Assembly: GCA_949538735.1 (NCBI GenBank)
Contig: CATGLK010000005.1
Location: forward strand, 1-64,000
Length of the DNA stretch: 64,000 bases
Source of the DNA: an uncultured Clostridia bacterium
GTDB taxonomy: Bacteria > Bacillota > Clostridia > TANB77 > CAG-508
Reading direction: 5' to 3'
Below are positions 1 to 7,508 of the stretch, piece after piece; within the stretch, counting starts at the first letter, position 1, and the number at the start of each line of letters is the position of its first letter. The notes beneath the pieces were generated by a model that was given only the letters and a program-made list of their open reading frames with translations, made no database searches and was not told where the DNA came from. The translations under genes and the position numbers were made by a program.

Positions 1-127
1 CTTGTCCACTTTGCGTATAATGTGGCTTTTGTGTCAAAAAACGTCGAAATCAGAATGTATGAGTTTATAAAATGTATTATATTTGTAGCATAGATTTAAA
101 AGATAAATTGTTATTGAAATTAGTTTT
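1..127. repeat. left arm of long inverted repeat
   Basis: The first 41 bases are the exact reverse complement of 3775-3815. Similarity continues inward at lower identity for roughly 70 more bases (block at about 61-70 against 3744-3753). The outermost part, read on the minus strand, encodes the InlB-repeat motif ATLYAKWTR. The repeat may continue left of the window. Confidence 0.8.
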
Positions 128-190
128 GCCAAAATGTAAAATGAATTACGGACAAAGTGTAAAATGAAAACATGCCAAAATGTAAAATAG
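128..190 (+). promoter_or_regulatory. three 23-bp-spaced iterons
   Basis: Three copies of a 17-bp motif (consensus GMCAAARTGTAAAATRR) start at 128, 151 and 174, exactly 23 bp apart. They lie directly upstream of the promoter of the DUF4143 ATPase gene. The regular spacing on one helix face suggests an operator or protein-binding array. The binder is unknown. Confidence 0.6.
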
Positions 191-193
191 ATG

Positions 194-222
194 TTTACAA
201 ATTTATAAAAAAGGCGTATAAT
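194..222 (+). promoter_or_regulatory. sigma-A-type promoter of the DUF4143 gene
   Basis: TTTACA (194-199), a 17-bp spacer and TATAAT (217-222). The start codon at 246 follows a GGAGG ribosome-binding site at 235-239. Hexamers, spacing and part of the spacer (ATTTATAAAA) resemble the promoter at 1625-1653. Confidence 0.75.
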
Positions 223-245
223 ATTATTATGAATGGAGGTATTGT

Positions 246-1508
246 ATGGATAAATATTTACCAAGAATTATAGACGAAACAGTAGAAAGAAAATTAAAAT
301 ATATGGGAGCACTATTAATAGAAGGGTGTAAATGGTGTGGAAAATCTACAACAGCCAAACAACATACTAAAAGTATAGTAGAATTTCAAAATCCTGATAA
401 TAAACAAAACTTTGATTTCATAAACAAAACAAAACCATCACTATTTTTAGAAGGAGAAAAACCAAGGCTTTTTGATGAGTGGCAAATGTATCCTGTTGTT
501 TGGGACTCTATCAGAATGGATGTGGATAATACAGGGCTAAAAGGACAATATATATTAACAGGTTCTGCAAAACCAGCCGAAGGAAGCACTATGCATACAG
601 GAACAGGAAGATTTGCAAGAATATTAATGAGACCAATGTCACTTTATGAATCAAAAGATTCAAACGGAAAAGTATCCTTAGAAGATGTTATTAATGGCAA
701 AGATATAGAAGGAGTATCGAATTTATCCCTAGAAGATATTGCTAGTTGCATTGTAAGGGGTGGCTGGCCAGCAACATTAGATATAGATGAAGAAAATAAG
801 TATCAAATAGCAAAAGATTATGTAGAAAGTTTAGTACGAGAAGATGTAACTACTATTGACGGAGTGAAAAGAAATCCGGAAAAAATGAAAGCAGTTTTAA
901 GAAGCCTAGCAAGGAATATATCTACACCAGTTTCAAATGCCACAATAATGGAAGATGTACGAAACGAATTTGCTAACGAAGTTTCAAGACCAACATTAGA
1001 TGATTATTTAAATACTTTAGAAAAATTATTTGTTATTGAAAGTGTAAAAGCAACAAATTTAAATATTAGGTCGAAAACAGCAATAAGAACTAAATCAAAA
1101 TTAGAATTAGTAGATCCATCGATTGCAACAGCCATACTTGATTTAAGTCCAAGCGACTTAATCCATGACCTTAACTATTTTGGTTTTCTATTTGAAAGTC
1201 TTTGTATAAGAGACTTAAAAATATATTCACAATTATTGGATGGCGAACTGACTTATTATAGAGACAAATCTGAGTTTGAAGTAGATGCGATTTTGAAAAC
1301 TGGAAAAGGAAAATGGGGTGCAATAGAAATAAAATTAGGTTCAGGGTTTATAGAAGAGGCTGCACAGAATTTATTAAAATTTAAAGATAAAGTTGATACT
1401 AAAAAGAGCGGTGAACCTTCTTTCCTAATGGTTTTAACAGCTACACCATATTCTTATAAAAGAGAAGATGGAGTTTATGTTGTATCAATAGGTAATTTGA
1501 AAAATTAA
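246..1508 (+). CDS. AAA_14/DUF4143-type ATPase
   Basis: A 420-residue protein of the AAA_14 plus DUF4143 architecture. The Walker A motif GCKWCGKST is near residues 27-35 and a Walker B-like segment PRLFDEWQ near 75-82. The C-terminal third has a PD-(D/E)xK-like pattern (VDAIL, then GAIEIKLG at about 360-370). Family members are common in gut Firmicutes and are scattered as accessory genes. No physiological role is firmly established. Its own promoter, ribosome-binding site and upstream iterons suggest separate regulation from the following defence pair. ATG 246 is supported by GGAGG at 5-base spacing. Confidence 0.85.
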   Translation: MDKYLPRIIDETVERKLKYMGALLIEGCKWCGKSTTAKQHTKSIVEFQNPDNKQNFDFINKTKPSLFLEGEKPRLFDEWQMYPVVWDSIRMDVDNTGLKGQYILTGSAKPAEGSTMHTGTGRFARILMRPMSLYESKDSNGKVSLEDVINGKDIEGVSNLSLEDIASCIVRGGWPATLDIDEENKYQIAKDYVESLVREDVTTIDGVKRNPEKMKAVLRSLARNISTPVSNATIMEDVRNEFANEVSRPTLDDYLNTLEKLFVIESVKATNLNIRSKTAIRTKSKLELVDPSIATAILDLSPSDLIHDLNYFGFLFESLCIRDLKIYSQLLDGELTYYRDKSEFEVDAILKTGKGKWGAIEIKLGSGFIEEAAQNLLKFKDKVDTKKSGEPSFLMVLTATPYSYKREDGVYVVSIGNLKN

Positions 1509-1624
1509 TCTTATTTTCATTTTATTATGATTGCAATATATACAGATATAAGTTGGATTTTGATATTATTTATGGAATAAATGAATAAAAGTTGCAAAAA
1601 CATAGAAAATAATACTGAAATGTG

Positions 1625-1653
1625 TTTACATTTTATAAAATCTGTAATATAAT
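1625..1653 (+). promoter_or_regulatory. sigma-A-type promoter of the ATPase/RloB-like pair
   Basis: TTTACA (1625-1630), 17-bp spacer, TATAAT (1648-1653). It shares TGTTTACA and a TTTATAAAA spacer block with the promoter at 194-222, so both units of the cassette probably respond alike. An AAGGAGG site precedes ATG 1675. Confidence 0.75.
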
Positions 1654-1674
1654 ATAGGATACAAGGAGGATTAT

Positions 1675-2946
1675 ATGTTAATAGAATTTAGTGTAAAAAA
1701 TTTTATGTCAATAAAAAATGAAACCACATTCAGTATGTTAGCGGGTAATGGCGACGAAAATGTAAAAAATGTATTTGAAAATAATACTACAAAAGAAAAA
1801 TGCCTAAAATCTACTGCAATTTATGGTGCAAATGCTTCAGGAAAAAGTAATTTTATGAAAGCTGTAACAGCAGCTATTCTAATGGTTAGAAAATCAAACC
1901 TAAGAAGTATTAATGAGCCATTAACAGAAATGGTACCATTCAAATTTGACAAAGAAACTATAAATAAACCTTGTGAGTTTAAATTTGTATTTGTAAAAAA
2001 TAATATAAAATACATCTATGGCTTTTCAGCAGATATAAACAAGATTTACACAGAATATTTATATCAATATTTGTCAGCAAAACCAAGCTTAATTTTCGAT
2101 AGAAAAAATGTAAATGAATATAAATTTACACAAAATGAACAAAAGAAACTAGAAGAATTAGCAACTAAAAATACTGAAAAAAAGTTGTTTTTATCTACTG
2201 CTACTGAATGGAATTATGAAAAAACAAAAAATGCTTATATATGGTTTTCAGAAGATATAGATACATACAATGATTGTACGTATCCAGGAAATTTTGCATT
2301 CTCAAAATTTGAAAATGATAAAGAAGGAACGCTGAAAAGATTTACAATAAATTTATTAAAAAGAGCTGATATTCTCATAAAAGATTATAATTTTGAAATT
2401 GAAAAAATAAAGGTAAGTAATGTAATATCATTAAATAATATAAATACTTCTCAAGGCGACAATATTATTCAAAAAGAAGTAAAAATATCTACAATACACG
2501 AAATACAAAACGATAATGGCAATTTAGAGAATTATGAATTAGATTTAGGTGATGAATCTCTTGGAACACAAAGCCTATTTTTCTTTAGTCCTATTCTGAA
2601 AGAAGCTTTTGAAAAAGGAAAAGTGATAATTGTAGACGAAATAGATAAAAGCTTACATCCATTATTGGTAAAATTTATAGTAGATTTATTCCATAATAAC
2701 AAAATAAACAAAAATAATGCTCAATTAATATTCAATACCCATGATACAAATTTATTATCTTTAAATACATTTAGAAGAGATCAAATATGGTTTGCTGAAA
2801 AAGAGCCTGCCAAGGGTACTACGGATTTATACCCACTAGACGACTTTGCTGTAAGAAAAACTGAAAATATTCAAAAAGGATATTTAAATGGAAGATATGG
2901 GGCAATTCCTTTCATTGTAAGGGAGGGATGCCTGTGGGACGACTAG
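1675..2946 (+). CDS. OLD/RloA-like AAA ATPase, AbiLi-like
   Basis: A 423-residue ABC/SMC-like ATPase. It has an N-terminal beta hairpin typical of the family (LIEFSVKNFMSIKNET), Walker A GANASGKSN near residues 49-57, a degenerate signature GDESLGTQ near 299, Walker B VIIVDEIDKSLHP near 324, and an H-loop NTHDTNLL near 355. Such ATPases pair with RloB or other TOPRIM-type effectors in abortive-infection systems (AbiL and relatives). The stop overlaps the downstream RloB-like gene, supporting one transcript and a shared complex. Assignment to AbiL rather than another OLD-type system is inference. Confidence 0.8.
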   Translation: MLIEFSVKNFMSIKNETTFSMLAGNGDENVKNVFENNTTKEKCLKSTAIYGANASGKSNFMKAVTAAILMVRKSNLRSINEPLTEMVPFKFDKETINKPCEFKFVFVKNNIKYIYGFSADINKIYTEYLYQYLSAKPSLIFDRKNVNEYKFTQNEQKKLEELATKNTEKKLFLSTATEWNYEKTKNAYIWFSEDIDTYNDCTYPGNFAFSKFENDKEGTLKRFTINLLKRADILIKDYNFEIEKIKVSNVISLNNINTSQGDNIIQKEVKISTIHEIQNDNGNLENYELDLGDESLGTQSLFFFSPILKEAFEKGKVIIVDEIDKSLHPLLVKFIVDLFHNNKINKNNAQLIFNTHDTNLLSLNTFRRDQIWFAEKEPAKGTTDLYPLDDFAVRKTENIQKGYLNGRYGAIPFIVREGCLWDD

Positions 2947-3560
2947 AGCAAAGAAAGCGAAATTGTAATCAAAGGCAAAGGAAATCAATTGTCGCAATAG
3001 GATGTGAAGGAAAAAATAAAACAGAGACAAATTACTTAAAAAATTTTTCTAGTAGAGAATGTATTATAAAATTCTCTACTGGAAATCATACTGACCCTGT
3101 TGGAATGGCAAAAGAACTAATAAATTATATAAATGAAGAAGATATAAAAACAGAATATGGCGATAAAATTTATCTTTTAATAGATACAGATATAAATAAG
3201 AAAAAACAAGAGCAAATTGATAAAGCTAAATCTATTTGTGAAAAAAATGGAATTGAATTAATTACTTCTACGCCAACATTTGAGTATTGGTATATATTAC
3301 ATTACGGATATACTGCCAAAGTTTATAAAAGCAGTAGACAAGCTAAAGATGAACTCAAAATGAAAATTCCTGATTATTTTGAAGGTATGGATATCTATAA
3401 TAATATATCGGATAAGACAGATATAGCAATTGCCAATGCAAAAAAGGTTGAAAAATATCAAATAAGCAATGGACAATCAATAGATAGAGAAGATGCTAAT
3501 CCTCATACAAGTGTATACAAAATAGTAGAAGAGTTAAAAAGAAGAAACAATAGTCAATAG
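2934..3560 (+). CDS. RloB-like protein with TOPRIM-like motifs, AbiLii-like
   Basis: A protein of about 208 residues. The N-terminal VAIGCEGKNKTETNYL carries the conserved glutamate and KTE of the RloB family, followed by LLIDTDINKKK, a DxD TOPRIM-like motif, and an FEYWYILHY segment. It is expected to be the nuclease or effector partner of the upstream ATPase. The start is a choice between ATG 2928, which directly abuts the GGGAGGG site, and GTG 2934, which has a 6-base spacer. I prefer GTG 2934. Either way the gene overlaps the ATPase stop, as in translationally coupled toxin or defence pairs. Confidence 0.75.
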   Translation: MGRLEQRKRNCNQRQRKSIVAIGCEGKNKTETNYLKNFSSRECIIKFSTGNHTDPVGMAKELINYINEEDIKTEYGDKIYLLIDTDINKKKQEQIDKAKSICEKNGIELITSTPTFEYWYILHYGYTAKVYKSSRQAKDELKMKIPDYFEGMDIYNNISDKTDIAIANAKKVEKYQISNGQSIDREDANPHTSVYKIVEELKRRNNSQ

Positions 3561-3607
3561 TAATAGAAGTGGAAATTTTGACATATACTAAATTATATAT
3601 TTTAACT

Positions 3608-3643
3608 AAAAAAGACTAGGTGTACCAGACCTAGTCCTTTTAA
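3608..3643 (+). terminator. intrinsic terminator after the defence pair
   Basis: An AAAAGACTAGGT / ACCTAGTCCTTTT hairpin with one bulged C and a 7-base loop, followed by a short T-rich end. The stem core recurs in the gdpP terminator at 16790-16826. Confidence 0.75.
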
Positions 3644-3703
3644 AGTTATCAAGAAATGTAAATTTGCAAAGAACCTTACGTTTGTTTAATAATACTCTCA
3701 ATA

Positions 3704-3815
3704 CTAATTTTTGCTTTCAATCCCATACTTTAAAAATGATGCAATTTATAAACTCATATATTCTAATTTTTGCCTTTTTTGACACAAAAGCCACATTATA
3801 CGCAAAGTGGACAAG
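3704..3815. repeat. right arm of long inverted repeat
   Basis: 3775-3815 is the exact reverse complement of 1-41. A further stretch up to about 3704 matches the left arm imperfectly. The right arm passes from non-coding sequence into the InlB-repeat coding sequence at about 3781. Confidence 0.8.
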
Positions 3816-4923
3816 AAACAATGTAACCCTTGCTACTCCTACAAGAGAAGGATACGAATTTAAAGGTTGGTTCACAAAATCAAGTGGTGGAGATCAAATT
3901 ACAAGTTCTACTGCTATAACTAAAAATCAAACTATTTATGCACAGTGGGAACGAATGATAGCAGTAGGAGATTATATCGGTTATAACCCTGATGATACGT
4001 CACAAGCAACATATTCAAAAAATAACTTAGTAGAAAGCATAACTGGATCAACAGAAAATACAGCAAATATTGCTAGAGAAAGATTAAAATGGAGAGTATT
4101 AAGGATATATGATGATGGAAGTATGGATATTGTGGGATTTAATGGAGCATGGGCTACTAATACGGAAAATCAAATATATTTGAAAGGTGCAACTGGATAT
4201 AATAATGCAGTATATGTATTGAATGATATTTGTGAGAAATTATATAGTAGACAAAACATAAAAGCCAGAAGTCTTGCAATAGAAGATTATACAAAATGGT
4301 TAACAGCTGAGGGAAAAGAACAAAATGACAAAATAAATAATGCAAATATGTCTGCATTAGTAATAGGAAATGAAATTGAAAGTATCAACGTAAATAAAAG
4401 AACAGTAGCATTCAAAAAGAATACATATTATCCAAATTTATATATAAACGAAAAAGGTGCAGGTATAGAGACAACAAATGTAAATACAAATGGAATTAAT
4501 GTTTCAGATAAATCTATACTAGATAAAAGTATAGGAAGTAACGCATATAAAAAAGCAAATAAACTAACAATAACAGAAACTAATGAACTAGGTTATTATG
4601 GTTTTGATAGTATATCTATTACGAGTGCAAACTTTGGTATAGGTGAAAGAGTTCTTTCAAGCTTAATACAGTATAATTTGCTAGCATCTCGATTTGTAAC
4701 TGTCAATAATGCAAATAAGGAAAAATATGCTTACTTTGGAATTTATTATACATCTTCTGGAGGACCAAACTCTAATAACACACTGTTTGAAAGTACAGGT
4801 AGAGGTGGCACAATACATGGATTTGCTACTCCTGTAGTGACTTTAGGTCCGAATGTGAAAATAACAAAAAGTTCGTCTGCAGCAAGTAGTACAGGAACTC
4901 CACATACAATAACCCAATATTAA
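3781..4923 (+). pseudogene. 5'-truncated InlB-repeat surface protein
   Basis: The open frame encodes two Listeria-Bacteroides (InlB/Flg_new) repeats (ATLYAKWTRN, then GYEFKGWF and QTIYAQW). They are followed by about 320 residues beginning IAVGDYIGYNP with WRVLRIYDDGSMDIVG, which resembles DUF6273-like domains. The reading frame continues upstream to about 3664 but only through inverted-repeat sequence, with no ribosome-binding site or signal peptide. I read it as the 3' part of a larger adhesin cut off by the inverted-repeat junction. Its repeats match residues of the 2979-residue adhesin downstream (region 9241-9420). Confidence 0.65.
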
Positions 4924-4935
4924 AATTATATTATC

Positions 4936-4966
4936 CCGCCATAAGAGGCCTTTGGTCTCTTGGCGG
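4936..4966 (+). terminator. strong hairpin after the InlB fragment
   Basis: CCGCC-AT-AAGAGGCC / GGTCTCTT-GGCGG, 13 paired positions with a TTT loop. It is followed by a GCGGAAA/TTTCCGC mini-hairpin rather than a T-run, so it could be a structural element as well as a terminator. Confidence 0.55.
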
Positions 4967-4994
4967 AAAACTTTCCGCTACTATCGATACTCTC

Positions 4995-5022
4995 AGAGAC
5001 CTTGAATTTAAGGTCTCTTTAA
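4995..5022 (+). terminator. intrinsic terminator
   Basis: A perfect 9-bp stem AGAGACCTT / AAGGTCTCT with a 6-base loop, followed by TTTAATATT. The stem repeats the AGAGACC core of the hairpin just upstream. From 5025 to about 5519 I see no gene and no clear signal. Confidence 0.7.
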
Positions 5023-5519
5023 TATTATAGAAAAGTCTGATATATGTAAAAGTATACAGATATATCTTATAAAATATAAAAATTCTATGCTTATATGATA
5101 CCAAAGTTCTAAATAGATAATAATTAACTGTTTAGGCATCAGCTTATAAAAGTCGGCTAACATATAATGTCGAAAAAAGTCGAATTTTGCGATGAGTTTT
5201 TTGATAAATTTTGATAAAAATATTGCAAAAGAGAGAGAATTTTGGTATTATATGGAAAGTAATAATATTGCTACTAATGTTGCAATAAAATTCTAATTAG
5301 AAAAACAAATTAAATCAAACAAATTAAAATCAACTTTGAGAAGATTACAATTTAAAATCAAATAAGTTTTGATATAAGTTATTTTTTAAAACTAAAAATC
5401 AAAACTAAATCGAAATTAAAACCCAAAATTATTAACCAAAATAAAAAATGTGTACACAAATAAAACCGCAATAAAAGCAGCAACATTCTTACTAATAAAT
5501 AAAAATTTACACCAAAGTA

Positions 5520-5548
5520 TTGTCAAAAGCAAAATATTGGTGTATAAT
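5520..5548 (+). promoter_or_regulatory. promoter of the Rpn-type nuclease gene
   Basis: TTGTCA (5520-5525), 17-bp spacer, TATAAT (5543-5548), then AAAGGA at 5552-5557 and a TTG start at 5568. Confidence 0.75.
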
Positions 5549-5567
5549 AAGAAAGGAATGAACATTA

Positions 5568-6446
5568 TTGAATAAAAACCAAGAAGAAAGAAAAAAATTA
5601 CCACTAACAAGTGACATAGTTTTTAAAAGAGTATTTTCAAGAGAGGGAAACGAAGACATATTAAAAGCTCTACTAGAAGCAATATTGGATAAACCTATAC
5701 AAGAAGTAATAGTAAAAAATCCAGAATTACCAAAAAATCTATATGACAGTAAAGCAGGAGTATTAGATGTTAAAGTAGAAATAGACAAAAACATAATATG
5801 TGACGTCGAAATGCAAGTGCAAGATTTTGGAAATATAGACAAAAGAAGTACAGTTTATATGGCTACATTAGAGACAGAAGGAATAAAAAAAGGCGAAGAC
5901 TATAAACAAGCTAAAAAAGTCATAGCAATAAACCTATTAAACTTTGAATATTATAAAAGAAACAGCTATCATAACATAGCACATATGAAATTTGAAAAGA
6001 CAAAGGAAAACGAATATGTAGATATGGGTTATAGTGATGAAGAAGAACTAGCAACAAATGACTTGGAAATGCACTTTATAGAAATACCAAAATTTGAGAA
6101 GAAAAATCCAGGAGCTAATACAAGGTTAGAACAGTGGCTTTGGTTGTTAGCAGGAAGGGAGGAAAAGTTAGAAATGGCTAGAAAGAAGAATAAAGAAATT
6201 GATAAGGCCATAGATATAATAAACCAAATGAGTATGGACGAAAAGGAATGGAATTTGTACATATCGAGACAGAGAGCGATTTGGGATTATAATACAGGTA
6301 TGAGAACAGCTAGAGAAGAAGGTGCAAAACTGGAGAAGTTAGAAATTGCTAAAAATATGTTAGAAGAAAAAGTTGATATTCAAATAATAGCAAAAGTTAC
6401 AGGTTTAACAAAAGAAGAAATATATAAACTAATTAAAAAAACTTAA
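5568..6446 (+). CDS. Rpn-family recombination-promoting nuclease (PDDEXK_2)
   Basis: A 292-residue protein of the Rpn/YhgA-like family, once annotated as a transposase (TIGR01784, PF12784 type). It has the opening LPLTSDIVFKRVFSREGNE, and the catalytic PD-(D/E)xK pattern VLDVKVEIDKN...CDVEMQVQ near residues 64-87. The charged C-terminal tail has a coiled-coil-like stretch and a resolvase-like helix-turn-helix end (IAKVTGLTKEEIYKLIKK). Members cleave DNA and stimulate RecA-independent recombination. It starts with TTG 5568 and stands alone between a promoter and a bidirectional terminator. Confidence 0.88.
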   Translation: MNKNQEERKKLPLTSDIVFKRVFSREGNEDILKALLEAILDKPIQEVIVKNPELPKNLYDSKAGVLDVKVEIDKNIICDVEMQVQDFGNIDKRSTVYMATLETEGIKKGEDYKQAKKVIAINLLNFEYYKRNSYHNIAHMKFEKTKENEYVDMGYSDEEELATNDLEMHFIEIPKFEKKNPGANTRLEQWLWLLAGREEKLEMARKKNKEIDKAIDIINQMSMDEKEWNLYISRQRAIWDYNTGMRTAREEGAKLEKLEIAKNMLEEKVDIQIIAKVTGLTKEEIYKLIKKT

Positions 6447-6484
6447 AAAACAATATACACAGCAAATATATAAGACATATTGCG

Positions 6485-6507
6485 AGGGGGCTAAATTTTG
6501 CCCCCTT
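6485..6507. terminator. bidirectional terminator between convergent genes
   Basis: GGGGGC / GCCCCC stem with an 8-base TAAATTTT loop and T-rich flanks on both sides. It lies between the stop of the Rpn gene (plus) and the end of the small pilin-like gene (minus). Confidence 0.75.
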
Positions 6508-6540
6508 TGCTAAATTTTCATTTAGTTTCAATATTTTATT

Positions 6541-6747
6541 TTAAACCTCATTAAGCTTTTCTACTGTATCTTTATAGGTTTTATCCATATTTGCATCATA
6601 TTCTGTTTCTATTTGATTAATATTTCTAGTTTGAGATGCACTTTTATTAGAAATTCCCATAAAAATTATTCCTAAAATAATAAGTATAAAAATCATTGCA
6701 GCTACAGCTAATACTGTAATTGATCCATGGTTTTCTTTTAATTTCAT
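6541..6747 (-). CDS. small pilin-like membrane protein, paralogue of adhesin N terminus
   Basis: 68 residues. KENHGSITVLAVAAMIFILI is followed by a transmembrane stretch and then SNKSASQTRNINQIETEYD. The same order of motifs forms the N terminus of the 2979-residue adhesin (EKGSITVLVVAAMLFMIV, SNKTSTQMSNIKQIEKEY), so the two share a membrane-insertion module resembling TadE/prepilin leaders. ATG 6747 has AGGAG at 7 bases; a TTG two codons earlier is less likely. It may be a minor pilin or a remnant of a duplicated adhesin gene. Confidence 0.7.
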   Translation of the reverse strand: MKLKENHGSITVLAVAAMIFILIILGIIFMGISNKSASQTRNINQIETEYDANMDKTYKDTVEKLNEV

Positions 6748-6782
6748 AAGCAAACTCCTTACATAAACTAACGTTTTTATTT

Positions 6783-6811
6783 ATCTTATATGATTTTATT
6801 AAATTTTTCAA
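6783..6811 (-). promoter_or_regulatory. promoter of the small pilin-like gene
   Basis: On the minus strand TTGAAA (6811-6806), 17-bp spacer, TAAGAT (6788-6783). The adhesin gene has the same TTGAAA-N17-TAAGAT arrangement at 16488-16516. Confidence 0.5.
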
Positions 6812-6840
6812 GCCATTTTTAAATAGTTTTTAATATAATA

Positions 6841-6880
6841 GAAAAAGACCTTAGAAAACTAAATTTCTAAGGTCTTTTTC
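6841..6880 (-). terminator. intrinsic terminator of the adhesin operon
   Basis: A perfect 17-bp stem (GAAAAAGACCTTAGAAA and its complement) with a 6-base loop and a T-run on the minus strand, about 40 bp after the stop of the 194-residue protein. Confidence 0.85.
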
Positions 6881-6921
6881 TGTTTGTAAGCTTCCAGCTA
6901 AGCTGAGGATATTTACTATCC

Positions 6922-7506
6922 TTATTTCTCTCTTACTTCATAGTCTTGAACTATGTCTAAGCTAAAATCTACATCTTTTGTAAACTTTAATGCAATTCCT
7001 GATTCTGCACTTTTTATAGGGTTCATATGAACTTCAATTGATGTCAATTCGTTTTTATCTTTATCCAAAAGTACTATTTCATTTACCTTTGCCTCAACAT
7101 CTTCATATGTATAATTATACACTTCTGCTATAAATAAGACTTCGTCACCTAATCTGCATAATAGTGTATTTCTATAAATAAGTCCATCTACATTTTTATT
7201 ATTTATCACATTTTCAGCATCACAAATCTCAGTTGCTTCTTCTCTAGATGTTTCTATAAGCTCTAATCCAGGCCTTATGAATTCATTATTTGCCATAATA
7301 TCATCCATTTTGCTTAGACAATGTTTTTCCCATTCTGTTTGACTACTTTCATTTACATTGCTATTGTCTTCACTTTCTGTAGTTTTATCTGCATCTGTTC
7401 TATTAAAGAATATGAAACAACTTAAACTACATATAATAATCACTAATGAAATTGATGCTATTATTAAAACTTTCTTATTTTTCACTGTTTTTTTCTCCTC
7501 TTTCAT
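6922..7506 (-). CDS. membrane-anchored protein of unknown function
   Basis: 194 residues. A basic N terminus (KEEKKTVKNKK) is followed by one transmembrane segment, an acidic Ser/Thr/Asn linker and an extracytoplasmic domain of about 130 residues ending VQDYEVREK. I do not recognise the family. ATG 7506 lies 2 bases after the adhesin stop, and its AGGAGG site lies within the last adhesin codons, so translation is coupled to the giant adhesin. It may help display or anchor that protein. A longer frame upstream would overlap the adhesin and has no better ribosome-binding site. Confidence 0.75.
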   Translation of the reverse strand: MKEEKKTVKNKKVLIIASISLVIIICSLSCFIFFNRTDADKTTESEDNSNVNESSQTEWEKHCLSKMDDIMANNEFIRPGLELIETSREEATEICDAENVINNKNVDGLIYRNTLLCRLGDEVLFIAEVYNYTYEDVEAKVNEIVLLDKDKNELTSIEVHMNPIKSAESGIALKFTKDVDFSLDIVQDYEVREK

Positions 7507-7508
7507 TT

